From Methanosarcina sp. (GTDB lineage: Archaea; Halobacteriota; Methanosarcinia; Methanosarcinales; Methanosarcinaceae): 17,117 nt of DNA. Under the pieces are notes generated by a model. That model worked only from the letters and a program-made list of their open reading frames with translations. It made no database searches and was not told the DNA's origin. Positions 1 to 6,238 of the stretch are shown here, piece by piece (position 1 is the stretch's first letter; each line of letters opens with the position of its first letter). The DNA lies in NCBI GenBank assembly GCA_013331265.1, contig DUGS01000115.1, positions 6,846 to 23,962 on the forward strand, written 5' to 3'. The translations under genes were made by a program, and so were the position numbers.

Positions 1-265
1 AATGCTTTTCTCATATTTTCCCCCATGTAAAATTGAGTGCTTTATAATTACTTTCTGGTTTTATAACTATTACTGCCTATTTCTGAACACAATTTCGTCA
101 TTTAGTTCCGTTTTTACTTATCAAACAGAGTTTAAGTCCGCTTTAGAAACAGGGAGTTGAAGAAATTCAGAGAACATTATTCCTTTTTGGAACTTTACTT
201 TTCCTTTAAATTATAATATCGGGAATTTCAATTATCACTAAAGGACTCTTTTTCTGGGGGATATC

Positions 266-648
266 ATGAAAATAAAATCAGTTAATCCTTATACTGAAGA
301 AGTAAACTGGACTTACGATGCATTATCTTTCGGTAACTGCGAGGATCAGATTGAAAAGTCCAGGGTTGCTTTTTCAGGATGGGTTTCTCTTTCGGTTGGG
401 AAAAGAACAACGTATATTTCGCGGGCATCTGAGGTGCTCAGGCAGAACAAGCGAATTTATGCTGAGATTATTAAAAAAGAGATAGGAAAGCCGATAAGGC
501 TGTCCAGAAGCCGGACTGCCTGAAAAGTGCGGACGGGGTTTCGTTTATCGGAAGCGAGAGAGAAGGGTCTGAAATAGGAGAGATTGCCGGAAGGATGGTC
601 AAGCCTTTAGTGCTGGAACTTGGGGGTTTTGACTCTTTAAAACTATAG
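266..648 (+). pseudogene. Aldehyde dehydrogenase remnant (internal deletion, frameshift, lost 3' part)
   Basis: The first 85 codons (266-523) resemble the N-terminus of NAD(P)-dependent aldehyde dehydrogenases: a VNPYTEE opening, a region with FSGW, and a KKEIGKPI stretch like the family's usual E-x-GKP. The frame then closes at a TGA. In another frame, 508-648 encodes DGVSFIGSEREG, then IAGRMVKPLVLELGG, the family's GSxxxG cofactor segment and ELGG motif. It stops at a TAG soon after. In an intact enzyme these two parts are separated by roughly 110-120 residues, and about 200 more follow, including the catalytic cysteine. So there is an internal deletion, a frame change and a missing C-terminal half. 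A good Shine-Dalgarno-like GGGGG lies just before the ATG at 266. I infer an inactive relic; a short peptide could still be made. Confidence 0.85.
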
Positions 649-777
649 CTGTTAATAAATAAAAACAAACAGTAGATGGCTCTGTCTAATCCAAATAAGG
701 AAGCCCAATTGAAGGCTGATGAAAAACCTGCTTAAAGAAAATAATTAAAGAATAAAAATTGAAGAAATAAAGGTGAA

Positions 778-838
778 AATAAAGCCGATGTATACGAGAA
801 TAGGCGAAAATGAAACCGATATATGAGAGTAAAGCAGA
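778..838 (+). repeat. Degenerate direct duplication before the ThDP-enzyme gene
   Basis: Two imperfect copies of about 30 nt lie in tandem, each beginning GAAAAT(A/G)AA and continuing with CCGAT(G/A)TAT. The second copy contains the upstream ATG at 823. It looks like a local duplication in leader DNA and not like an operator of known type. Confidence 0.4.
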
Positions 839-882
839 ATATATCAGATCAAGTTAAGGATCAGTTAAATTGGGGTCTTTTC

Positions 883-2517
883 ATGAAAGCTTCGGATCTT
901 TTTGTTGCCCAGCTTAAAGAGGAAGGTGTAGAATACATTTTCGGACTTCCTGGAGAAGAAAATCTTGACCTTCTCGAATCTCTGCGGAATTCTGATATAA
1001 AACTGATCATAACAAGGCACGAACAGGCTGCGGCATTCATGGCGGCAGCTTACGGAAGGCTGACAGGGAAAGCAGGAGTCTGCTTTTCAACTCTTGGCCC
1101 CGGAGCAACGAACCTTGTTACAGGCGTTGCTCAGGCACAGCTTATAGGGGCACCTTTGATCTCTATTTCGGGGCAAAAAGCCCTGGTTGACAACTGGCAG
1201 GCCCGTTTCCAGCTCGTAGATGTGGTAAGGATGATGGAGCCTCTCTGCAAAAAAGCTGTATCAATTTCCGATCCAGGGACGGTCCCTACAGTGCTACGAA
1301 ACGCCTTTAAGCATGCGGAAGCTGAAAGACCCGGAGCAGTACATATCGAACTTCCGGAGGACGTAGCTGAAGAAGATACAGACGCAGTTGTGCAGAAGAG
1401 GGGTAAGACCAGTATTCCCTGTCCTGACCCTGAATCTATCAAAATGGCAGCAAGCATGATTCGTGAGGCTAAAAATCCTCTTATCATAGTCTCTTCCGGA
1501 GCTAACCGGAAGGCGGTGACAGAAGAACTCGAGGATTTTATAAACAGGACAGGCATTTACGTTGTGCATACACAGATGGGAAAAGGGGTTGTCCCTGATG
1601 ACTGCCCTTACAGCCTTTTTGCCACAGGAATCCATGCAAGGGATTATGTAAACTGCGGAATTGACGGGGCAGACCTGATAATAACAGTAGGCTACGATAT
1701 TGTAGAATACCCACCTTACCTCTGGAACGAGCATGTTAATAAAAAAATAATAAATGTTGATTTTGTGGAGTCAGTGCCTGATAGGTACTTTAACCCTGAA
1801 GTGGAAGTAATAGGAGATATATCCTTTTCCATCAGACATCTTGCCGCAAGAATTCCCGAAAAGAGGAAGTTTCCCGTCTTTGAAAACACAAGAACCTTCA
1901 TCGAAGAAAAAATTAATTCTCCTATCAGGAAAAGTTACCCTCCCATCCCCCAGGAAGTTGTACGGAGTGTGAGAGAGGTGCTCGGACGTGAAGACATCAT
2001 TTCTCTTGATAATGGGATATACAAGCTCTGGTTTTCCCGACTTTACAAGACTTATGCCCCCAATACCGTGCTGCTGGACAATGCCCTTGCAACAATGGGT
2101 GCAGGCTTTTCTGCAGGGCTTGTTGCAAAACTTCTTCACCCTGAACGCCGCGTACTGGCTATTTGCGGAGACGGAGGTTTTATGATGAACTGCCAGGAGC
2201 TTGAGACTGCAATTCGCTATGGGATCTCTCTCGTCGTCCTTATCCTGAACGACAATGCCTTTGGTTTCATCAAGTGGAAACAGAAGAAGATGCACTTTGA
2301 AGAGTTTGCTCTGGACTACGGAAACCCTGACTTTGCCCTCCTTGCCAAAAGTTTCGGGGCGACAGGTATGAAGGTAAAAGAAAACGATGACCTCAAAGAA
2401 GTTCTCGAAAAAGCCTTTTCACTGAATAAGCTGGTAGTTATCGAATGCCCTATCGATCACTCCGTAAACTATGAAATCTTCTCTATAGAACTTGGAAACC
2501 TTGTGTGTAAATTTTAA
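883..2517 (+). CDS. Acetolactate-synthase-like ThDP-dependent enzyme
   Basis: The 544-residue product has the full three-domain layout of the acetolactate synthase/pyruvate oxidase family, which condenses or decarboxylates pyruvate using thiamine diphosphate. The N-terminal pyrimidine-binding domain opens KASDLFVAQLKEEGVEYIFGLPGEEN, with activating glutamate E47 in RHEQAAAFMAAAYGRLTG. The cofactor motif is GDG at 429-431 and NDN at 456-458. Start: the ATG at 883 matches the family's usual start and follows GGGG at suitable spacing; an in-frame ATG at 823 would add 20 atypical residues with no ribosome site. No regulatory small subunit lies beside it, so a stand-alone catabolic-type enzyme is likely. 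Pyruvate oxidase-like or other 2-oxoacid activity cannot be excluded. The ALDH relic sits directly upstream; the downstream gene is convergent. Confidence 0.85.
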   Translation: MKASDLFVAQLKEEGVEYIFGLPGEENLDLLESLRNSDIKLIITRHEQAAAFMAAAYGRLTGKAGVCFSTLGPGATNLVTGVAQAQLIGAPLISISGQKALVDNWQARFQLVDVVRMMEPLCKKAVSISDPGTVPTVLRNAFKHAEAERPGAVHIELPEDVAEEDTDAVVQKRGKTSIPCPDPESIKMAASMIREAKNPLIIVSSGANRKAVTEELEDFINRTGIYVVHTQMGKGVVPDDCPYSLFATGIHARDYVNCGIDGADLIITVGYDIVEYPPYLWNEHVNKKIINVDFVESVPDRYFNPEVEVIGDISFSIRHLAARIPEKRKFPVFENTRTFIEEKINSPIRKSYPPIPQEVVRSVREVLGREDIISLDNGIYKLWFSRLYKTYAPNTVLLDNALATMGAGFSAGLVAKLLHPERRVLAICGDGGFMMNCQELETAIRYGISLVVLILNDNAFGFIKWKQKKMHFEEFALDYGNPDFALLAKSFGATGMKVKENDDLKEVLEKAFSLNKLVVIECPIDHSVNYEIFSIELGNLVCKF

Positions 2518-2580
2518 TACAGAGTAAATAAGGAAAGTATTAAAATAAATTGTAGAAAAGTAAAAGGTTTTAAGAGGGCC

Positions 2581-2931
2581 TTAATTAAGATACCCTTTTC
2601 TTTCAAGCCAGTCAACCTGCGGTCTTGTATACTTCCAGATGACATCAGCTTTTGAATCCTGAATTTCCCAGGGGTTTGCTATTACAACATCACCTTCACG
2701 GATCCACATTTTCTTGTTTTTGGAACCTGGAATTCTGCCCATGCGGACAACTCCATCCATGCACTGCAGTGTAACTCTTTTTGAGCCCAATAAACTTGCT
2801 ACCGTTGCCAGAACTTCATTTCTGTCCTTACGCGGGGTGCGGACCCTTGTTATTTCCGAATTATCTCCAGGGGTTACGGGCTTATTGGCTCCAGATTGTC
2901 TCTTTCTAACAGCACTTCTATAATTCGCCAG
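2581..2931 (-). CDS. eif1a: Translation initiation factor aIF1A, copy 1 (probable CTG start)
   Basis: Archaeal homologue of eIF1A/bacterial IF1, an OB-fold protein that binds the small ribosomal subunit A site and helps start-codon selection. Recognisable parts are a basic N-terminal tail, TRVRTPRK, LGSKRVTLQCMDGVVRMGRIPGSKNKKMWIREGDVV and the C-terminal IWKYTRPQVDWLERKGYL. The first ATG/GTG/TTG in frame is TTG at 2788-2790, which would delete the conserved tail and first strand. From there back to the stop at 2953-2955 there is none. The best start is CTG at 2929-2931, giving 116 residues, with GGAG 8 nt before it. Copy 2 has the same CTG in the same context. Where copy 2 has ATG (start of MRKRRE), this copy has GTT. 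Weak TATA-like DNA lies at 2969-2980. A decayed gene is the alternative, but the body is intact. Confidence 0.85.
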   Translation of the reverse strand: MANYRSAVRKRQSGANKPVTPGDNSEITRVRTPRKDRNEVLATVASLLGSKRVTLQCMDGVVRMGRIPGSKNKKMWIREGDVVIANPWEIQDSKADVIWKYTRPQVDWLERKGYLN

Positions 2932-3049
2932 GTTAATTTCTCCTTTATGATCTTATTCAGTAATATTTTGATGATTTTGCTCGAACGGATAAATTCGCAG
3001 AAAATGAAGCGAAAACAATAGATCTAAAAAACAAAAAGTGAAAAATGTA

Positions 3050-3088
3050 TGAGTATTATGCAAAATTAATTGCAAAAACTAATACTCA
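3050..3088 (-). terminator. Hairpin and T-rich tail after zinc protein A
   Basis: Thirteen bases after the stop of zinc protein A, TGAGTATTA (3050-3058) is the exact inverse complement of 3080-3088, with a second inner stem TGCAA/TTGCA (3059-3063 with 3070-3074). On the minus strand it is followed by several T runs. It could end the transcript, or partly isolate aIF1A copy 1 from read-through. Confidence 0.6.
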
Positions 3089-3100
3089 ATGCAGTTATCA

Positions 3101-3301
3101 TTAGAACTTCCTGTGATTAGGAAGGCAGTCCCTGCAGTAAACCGGCCGCCCTTCTGTTGGCTTGAACGGAACTTCGGTCTCAACACCGCAGTCAGAACAG
3201 ATTACCTTGTGCATTTCTCTGGGGCCGCTGTTGCCGCCTCTAAAACCTCCGCGGCTGCCGTCTCTTCCCCTGAAGGAGTTTCCTCTGTCATTAAAACCCA
3301 T
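3101..3301 (-). CDS. Small RG-rich CxxC-x17-CxxC zinc-ribbon protein A
   Basis: The 66-residue protein has a Gly/Arg/Ser-rich N-terminal half with RGG-like repeats (about residues 6-28). Its compact C-terminal domain has two CxxC pairs, C35/C38 and C56/C59, exactly 17 residues apart. This is the CxxC-x17-CxxC domain known from Methanosarcina proteins. The four cysteines should hold one zinc; RG-rich tails commonly bind RNA, so an RNA-binding or ribosome-associated role is my inference. The ATG at 3301 lies 6 nt behind a strong GGAGGTGA. Protein C differs at only about six positions and shares the ETEVPFKP version of the linker, while B and D carry ETQVPFKP. It has its own promoter and leader (3302-3449). 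Confidence 0.85.
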   Translation of the reverse strand: MGFNDRGNSFRGRDGSRGGFRGGNSGPREMHKVICSDCGVETEVPFKPTEGRPVYCRDCLPNHRKF

Positions 3302-3449
3302 TTTGTTTCACCTCCGCTTCCAGCGGATATTTACTAGTTAAAAATAAGATTGTATAGAGATCTTTGATTAAAAACAAAATCGAGTTTTTAATAACAGATT
3401 ATACGTCTCTTTATTTTCAGACCTAAAAGGATATTCCGATTATATAAAC
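3302..3449 (-). promoter_or_regulatory. Promoter and structured leader of zinc protein A
   Basis: A TATA box (TTATATAA on the minus strand, about 3440-3448) predicts a start near 3418 and a leader of about 115 nt. The leader holds an invariant 20-base block (3384-3403) shared with the three sister genes. An 8-bp inverted repeat TTAAAAAC/GTTTTTAA overlaps it. A hairpin follows, TCCGCT (3322-3327) pairing with AGCGGA (3313-3318) around a 3-nt loop. The 3' arm runs into GGAGGTGA, so pairing hides the first bases of the ribosome site. Confidence 0.75.
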
Positions 3450-3596
3450 ATTCCCATGAGAAAGCTAGTTTACAGGAAGGAAATTTTCATGATATTTAGT
3501 GTAAAATTCCGCCAATTCAAACTTATACATAAAATAGCATTGAGAATAGTATGAAAGAGTTAAAATTTAAAAAGAACCCATATAGAAAAAGAATCG

Positions 3597-3629
3597 ATCC
3601 GTCTGCCTTTTGAATCGGGCAGGACGGAT
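3597..3629 (-). terminator. Strong hairpin terminator after zinc protein B
   Basis: On the minus strand ATCCGTC-C-TGCC pairs with GGCA-GACGGAT, an 11-bp stem with one bulged C and a 10-nt loop. It is followed by CGATTCTTTTTC and more T-rich DNA. It lies about 40 nt after the stop of zinc protein B. Confidence 0.75.
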
Positions 3630-3670
3630 AGCACTCGATAAAAGTAAGAATTCCGAAGCGGAGTTTAGAT

Positions 3671-3871
3671 TTAATAGCGGTTCTCTCTGGGCTTCCTGTG
3701 GTTTGGAAGGCAATCCCTGCAGTAGACCGGTCTGTCGGGATCAGGTTTAAAAGGAACCTGAGTTTCAGCGCCACAGTCGGAACAGATTGCATTGTGTAGT
3801 TCTCTTGGGGCTCCACCGAAACCTCCCCGGTTGTCTCTTCCCCGGAAGGAACTTCTGTCATTAAAAGCCAT
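3671..3871 (-). CDS. Small RG-rich CxxC-x17-CxxC zinc-ribbon protein B
   Basis: A 66-residue paralogue and the most divergent of the four. The RG-rich part is shorter (residues 6-20), the cysteine pairs are C30/C33 and C51/C54 with the same 17-residue spacing, and the linker has PDPDRP where the others have (T/I)EGRP. The C-terminus is extended to PRENRY where the others end HRKF. The linker begins ETQVPFKP, as in D. The ATG at 3871 is preceded by GGAGGTGAAAAG. It has its own promoter and leader and its own terminator, so it is a single-gene unit. Its leader is closest to that of A although its protein is not. Confidence 0.85.
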   Translation of the reverse strand: MAFNDRSSFRGRDNRGGFGGAPRELHNAICSDCGAETQVPFKPDPDRPVYCRDCLPNHRKPRENRY

Positions 3872-4022
3872 TTTCTTTTCACCTCCGCTTACAACGGATA
3901 GTCATTTGCTTAAAAATAAGATTGTATAGTGCTCTTTGATTAAAAACAGAAATTAGTTTTTAATAACAGATTATACGTCTCTTTATTTTTAATGCCCTTA
4001 CTATACGGTCAAATTATATAAA
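3872..4022 (-). promoter_or_regulatory. Promoter and structured leader of zinc protein B
   Basis: TATA box TTATATAATTT at about 4013-4022 predicts a start near 3990. The invariant 20-base block is at 3956-3975, with the TTAAAAAC/GTTTTTAA stem overlapping it. The ribosome-site hairpin pairs 3893-3898 with 3884-3889; the 5' arm reads TCCGTT, so one C-G pair becomes a U-G pair and the stem is still possible. Loop sequences differ from those of A. Confidence 0.75.
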
Positions 4023-4198
4023 TTTAACTCATAATAATTAAAAAAAGTCATCAAATTATTTTTAATCTGAAGTCGCCTGATTCTAAATCTAATACTTGAA
4101 AATCCTCTCAAAGTTTGAAGAAAGAAGGCTTGCTGAAATGAGTAGAAAGCTCTCAACATCCTTTAATTTAATAAGAATTGTTGAAAAGAAGAATAGGA

Positions 4199-4225
4199 GG
4201 TTTAACCGTATCATAGGTTAAAACC
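4199..4225 (-). terminator. Hairpin after aIF1A copy 2
   Basis: On the minus strand GGTTTTAACC and GGTTAAACC form a 9-bp stem with one bulged base and an 8-nt loop, followed by TCCTATTCTTCTTTTC. It lies about 60 nt after the aIF1A copy 2 stop and separates it from the zinc protein B promoter. 4023-4198 shows nothing else I can support. Confidence 0.6.
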
Positions 4226-4282
4226 AGATCTTTATTAAGTAGTTATTCTTTGTGGAATTAAAGATTAGTATTTAATAGGCGG

Positions 4283-4603
4283 TTATTTCAGGTAGCCTTT
4301 GCGTTCGAGCCATTCTATCTGGGGTCTTGTATACTTCCAGATAACATCAGCTTTTGAATCCTGAATTTCCCAGGGAGTCGCAATTACAATATCACCTTCA
4401 CGAATCCACATTCTCTTTTTCTTGGACCCGGGGATTCGCCCCATTCTGACAATGCCGTCCATACATTGTAAGTTGACTCTTTTTGAGCCTAAGAGACTTT
4501 CTACTGTCGCCAGCACTTCGTGGTTCTCCTTACGTGGGGTACGTACCCTTGTTACTTCCGGAGTGGACGCATTATTTACTTTTCCTTCTCGTCTTTTTCT
4601 CAT
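4283..4603 (-). CDS. eif1a: Translation initiation factor aIF1A, copy 2
   Basis: Complete aIF1A of 106 residues from ATG at 4603: basic tail MRKRREGK, TRVRTPRKENHEVLATVESLLGSKRV, OB-fold core LQCMDGIVRMGRIPGSKKKRMWIREGDIV, and C-terminal helix TRPQIEWLERKGYLK. It differs from copy 1 mainly in the tail. The ATG has no close Shine-Dalgarno sequence. GAGG is centred about 30 nt upstream and sits 7 nt before an in-frame CTG at 4622-4624, so a CTG-started form of 113 residues beginning (M)ANYRSNMRKRR is plausible; copy 1 would begin (M)ANYRSAVRKRQ. A TATA-like ATTTAAATATAA lies at about 4673-4688, predicting a short leader. Hence the ATG is the conventional call and the CTG is the better-placed start. 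Confidence 0.92.
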   Translation of the reverse strand: MRKRREGKVNNASTPEVTRVRTPRKENHEVLATVESLLGSKRVNLQCMDGIVRMGRIPGSKKKRMWIREGDIVIATPWEIQDSKADVIWKYTRPQIEWLERKGYLK

Positions 4604-4624
4604 ATTGCTTCGATAATTTGCCAG

Positions 4625-5104
4625 GTTAATTCCTCGTTTGTGTATTTTTATCTTGGACTTTTGATTTTTTTGATTTTATATTTAAATTCAGGTTCTGAAT
4701 GTTGGGTTTCATTTATTATCGATTCCTTAAAGTTACTTTGGGCTGAAGGTTCATAAATGAATACGAAGTTCAAAACCTTTAAAAAATATAAAAGGTGTGA
4801 ATTTATATAGGTGCAAATTCATATATATCTTAAACCGCAAGAAGCAGCTCCACAGTTTCCTGGGATCCTATCCACCCAATCTACGATCCCTAATAAAAGC
4901 GGTCAGTCAATATGTATCCAAATTAGGATTCGTCAACGGATTCTAATGAGAGTATGATTTTTATAAGTGTTTTCCTAATTTTCATAAGTGTCCTTAGCAA
5001 TGTTAACAATTCAGTCCAATAAATTCCAATAAATTCATGACAACTTGGGATTTCGTGCCTTTCACCTGAGCATAAGGCAAAAAATAAATATTAAAAAGTG
5101 GAGC
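4625..5104. other. Long non-coding gap between aIF1A copy 2 and zinc protein C
   Basis: No credible gene here. It holds the presumed aIF1A copy 2 promoter (about 4673-4688). Two similar AT-rich TATA-like stretches lie near 4798-4830 (GTGTGAATTTATATA and GTGCAAATTCATATA). An inverted repeat of 11 bp with two G-T pairs occurs at 4923-4946. Short direct repeats ATAAGTGT and CCAATAAATT lie near 4960-5035. A small RNA cannot be ruled out. Confidence 0.4.
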
Positions 5105-5133
5105 GGTTGTTGTATACCTTACAGAACAACACC
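5105..5133 (-). terminator. Hairpin terminator after zinc protein C
   Basis: On the minus strand GGTGTTGT pairs with ACAACAACC (one bulge), about 20 nt after the zinc protein C stop. CACTTTTTAATATTTATTTTTT follows shortly as a T-rich tail. Confidence 0.6.
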
Positions 5134-5152
5134 TATAAGATAATATCGAAAT

Positions 5153-5353
5153 TCAGAACTTTCTGTGCTTTGGAAGGCAGTCCCTGCAGTAAACCGGCCG
5201 ACCTTCTGTTGGCTTGAATGGGACTTCGGTTTCGACACCGCAGTCAGAACAGATTACCTTGTGCATTTCTCTGGGGCCGCTACTGCTACCTCTGAAACCT
5301 CCGCGGTTACTGTCTCTTCCCCTGAAGGAGTTTCCTCTGTCATTAAAACCCAT
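5153..5353 (-). CDS. Small RG-rich CxxC-x17-CxxC zinc-ribbon protein C
   Basis: The 66-residue near-twin of protein A. It has the same RG-rich N-terminal half (RGRDSNRGGFRG), cysteines C35/C38 and C56/C59, the same ETEVPFKPTEGRPVYCRDCLP core and the same HRKF end. The DNA of the two genes is also very similar, so they are recent duplicates or are kept alike by gene conversion. ATG at 5353 follows GGAGGTGAAACAAA. Upstream on its strand is protein D and downstream, after a long gap, aIF1A copy 2, the same order as B-A-aIF1A copy 1. Confidence 0.85.
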   Translation of the reverse strand: MGFNDRGNSFRGRDSNRGGFRGSSSGPREMHKVICSDCGVETEVPFKPTEGRPVYCRDCLPKHRKF

Positions 5354-5505
5354 TTTGTTTCACCTCCGCTTTCAGCGGATAAGCATGCTTATAAAAATAT
5401 GATTGGATATAATTTATTATTTAAAAACAAAAATGGAGTTTTTAATAACAGATTATACTTCTCATTATTTTTACTAATTCTACAGTCTTTTTATCATATA
5501 TAAAA
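5354..5505 (-). promoter_or_regulatory. Promoter and structured leader of zinc protein C
   Basis: TATA box TTATATATG at about 5495-5504 predicts a start near 5472. The invariant 20-base block is at 5438-5457, with the 8-bp TTAAAAAC/GTTTTTAA stem around a 9-nt loop. The ribosome-site hairpin pairs 5374-5379 with 5365-5370 around the loop GAA. Between these elements the sequence has drifted more than in A and B. Confidence 0.75.
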
Positions 5506-5514
5506 TTAATCTAC

Positions 5515-5568
5515 AAATCATCAGAAAAAAAGCTAATTCCTAAATCATCAGAAAAAAAGCTAATTCCT
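5515..5568. repeat. Perfect 27-bp tandem duplication
   Basis: Two identical 27-base copies (5515-5541, 5542-5568) beginning AAATCATCAG and ending AATTCCT lie between the zinc protein C promoter and the end of protein D. Perfect identity indicates a recent duplication. Confidence 0.9.
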
Positions 5569-5634
5569 TCGAGAAATGTATTGAATCTAATAATGTTGAA
5601 AAAAATTTATATCAAAAAATAAATAGACAAAATT

Positions 5635-5658
5635 GGAAACCCTTTTCCCGAGGCTTCC
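5635..5658 (-). terminator. Weak hairpin after zinc protein D
   Basis: On the minus strand GGAAGCC and GGGTTTCC can form a short imperfect stem, followed by AATTTTGTCTATTTATTTTTTG. Position (about 40 nt after the stop) and T tail fit a terminator; the stem is weak. Confidence 0.45.
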
Positions 5659-5700
5659 AGAGATAAAACTTAATATAGAAAGTTTTTAGTATTTTTGGGT

Positions 5701-5922
5701 TTAAAACTTTCTGTGTTTTGGAAGGCAGTCCCTACAGTAAACCGGTCTTCCTTCAATAGGTTTGAACGGAACCTGGGTCTCAACACCGCAGTCGGAACAA
5801 ACTGCAGGATACATTTCTCTGGGACCACTGCTCCCTCCTCTGAAACCTCCGCGGTTGCTGTCTCTGCCACCCCGGCTGCTATCTCTCCCCCTGAAGGAAT
5901 TCCCTCTGTCATTAAAACTCAC
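5701..5922 (-). CDS. Small RG-rich CxxC-x17-CxxC zinc-ribbon protein D (GTG start)
   Basis: The 73-residue paralogue; cysteines C42/C45 and C63/C66 keep the 17-residue spacing. The extra length comes from a duplicated RDS(S/N)RGG unit at residues 13-26, so the RG-rich arm is longer than in A, B or C. The reading frame extends upstream to an ATG at 6003, but the alignment with its sisters and the GGAGGTGAAACAAGA ribosome site put the start at GTG 5922, the position of their ATG. The linker is ETQVPFKP as in B, and the residues before the first cysteine (MYPAV) differ from all others. It is the first gene of the cluster in the direction of transcription. Confidence 0.85.
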   Translation of the reverse strand: MSFNDRGNSFRGRDSSRGGRDSNRGGFRGGSSGPREMYPAVCSDCGVETQVPFKPIEGRPVYCRDCLPKHRKF

Positions 5923-6082
5923 TCTTGTTTCACCTCCGCTTATAGCGGATACATCTAGCTTGCTATAAAAATAAGATCCTATAGACTCTTTTATTAAAAA
6001 CAAAAATGAAGTTTTTAATAACAGATTATATGATTCTTTATTTTTACTGCCAATATGTCCGTAGTCAGCAAAATATATAAAT
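5923..6082 (-). promoter_or_regulatory. Promoter and structured leader of zinc protein D
   Basis: TATA box TTATATATTT at about 6072-6081 predicts a start near 6047, a leader of about 125 nt. The invariant 20-base block is at 6011-6030, again with the TTAAAAAC/GTTTTTAA stem. The ribosome-site hairpin pairs 5944-5949 with 5935-5940 around the loop ATA. 6083-6238 upstream holds no feature I can support. Confidence 0.75.
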
Positions 6083-6238
6083 TTTTCTTAAATGAACGGC
6101 ATATGAGAGAAGTCTTTCAGGGTAGGTTGAAGCTCCATTTGTCTCTAGTGAACATATTTTCTGATAGGACAACAGAACTTCAATTTAAGAATTGGCCGGA
6201 GCTTGGCAAAGGATTAGATATAGTCACACGGGAAACAG

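Noticed and set aside
823..882. Upstream ATG start for the ThDP enzyme
   Set aside because: It adds 20 residues not typical of the family and has no ribosome site; ATG 883 fits the family start.
2581..2790. aIF1A copy 1 starting at TTG 2790
   Set aside because: Conserved aIF1A sequence continues in frame upstream, so this start would give a truncated OB fold.
5515..5568. CRISPR array
   Set aside because: Only two directly abutting copies with no spacers; a simple tandem duplication.
5923..6003. Longer zinc protein D from ATG 6003
   Set aside because: The extra codons are the conserved leader RNA, shared with three sister genes where it is not translated.
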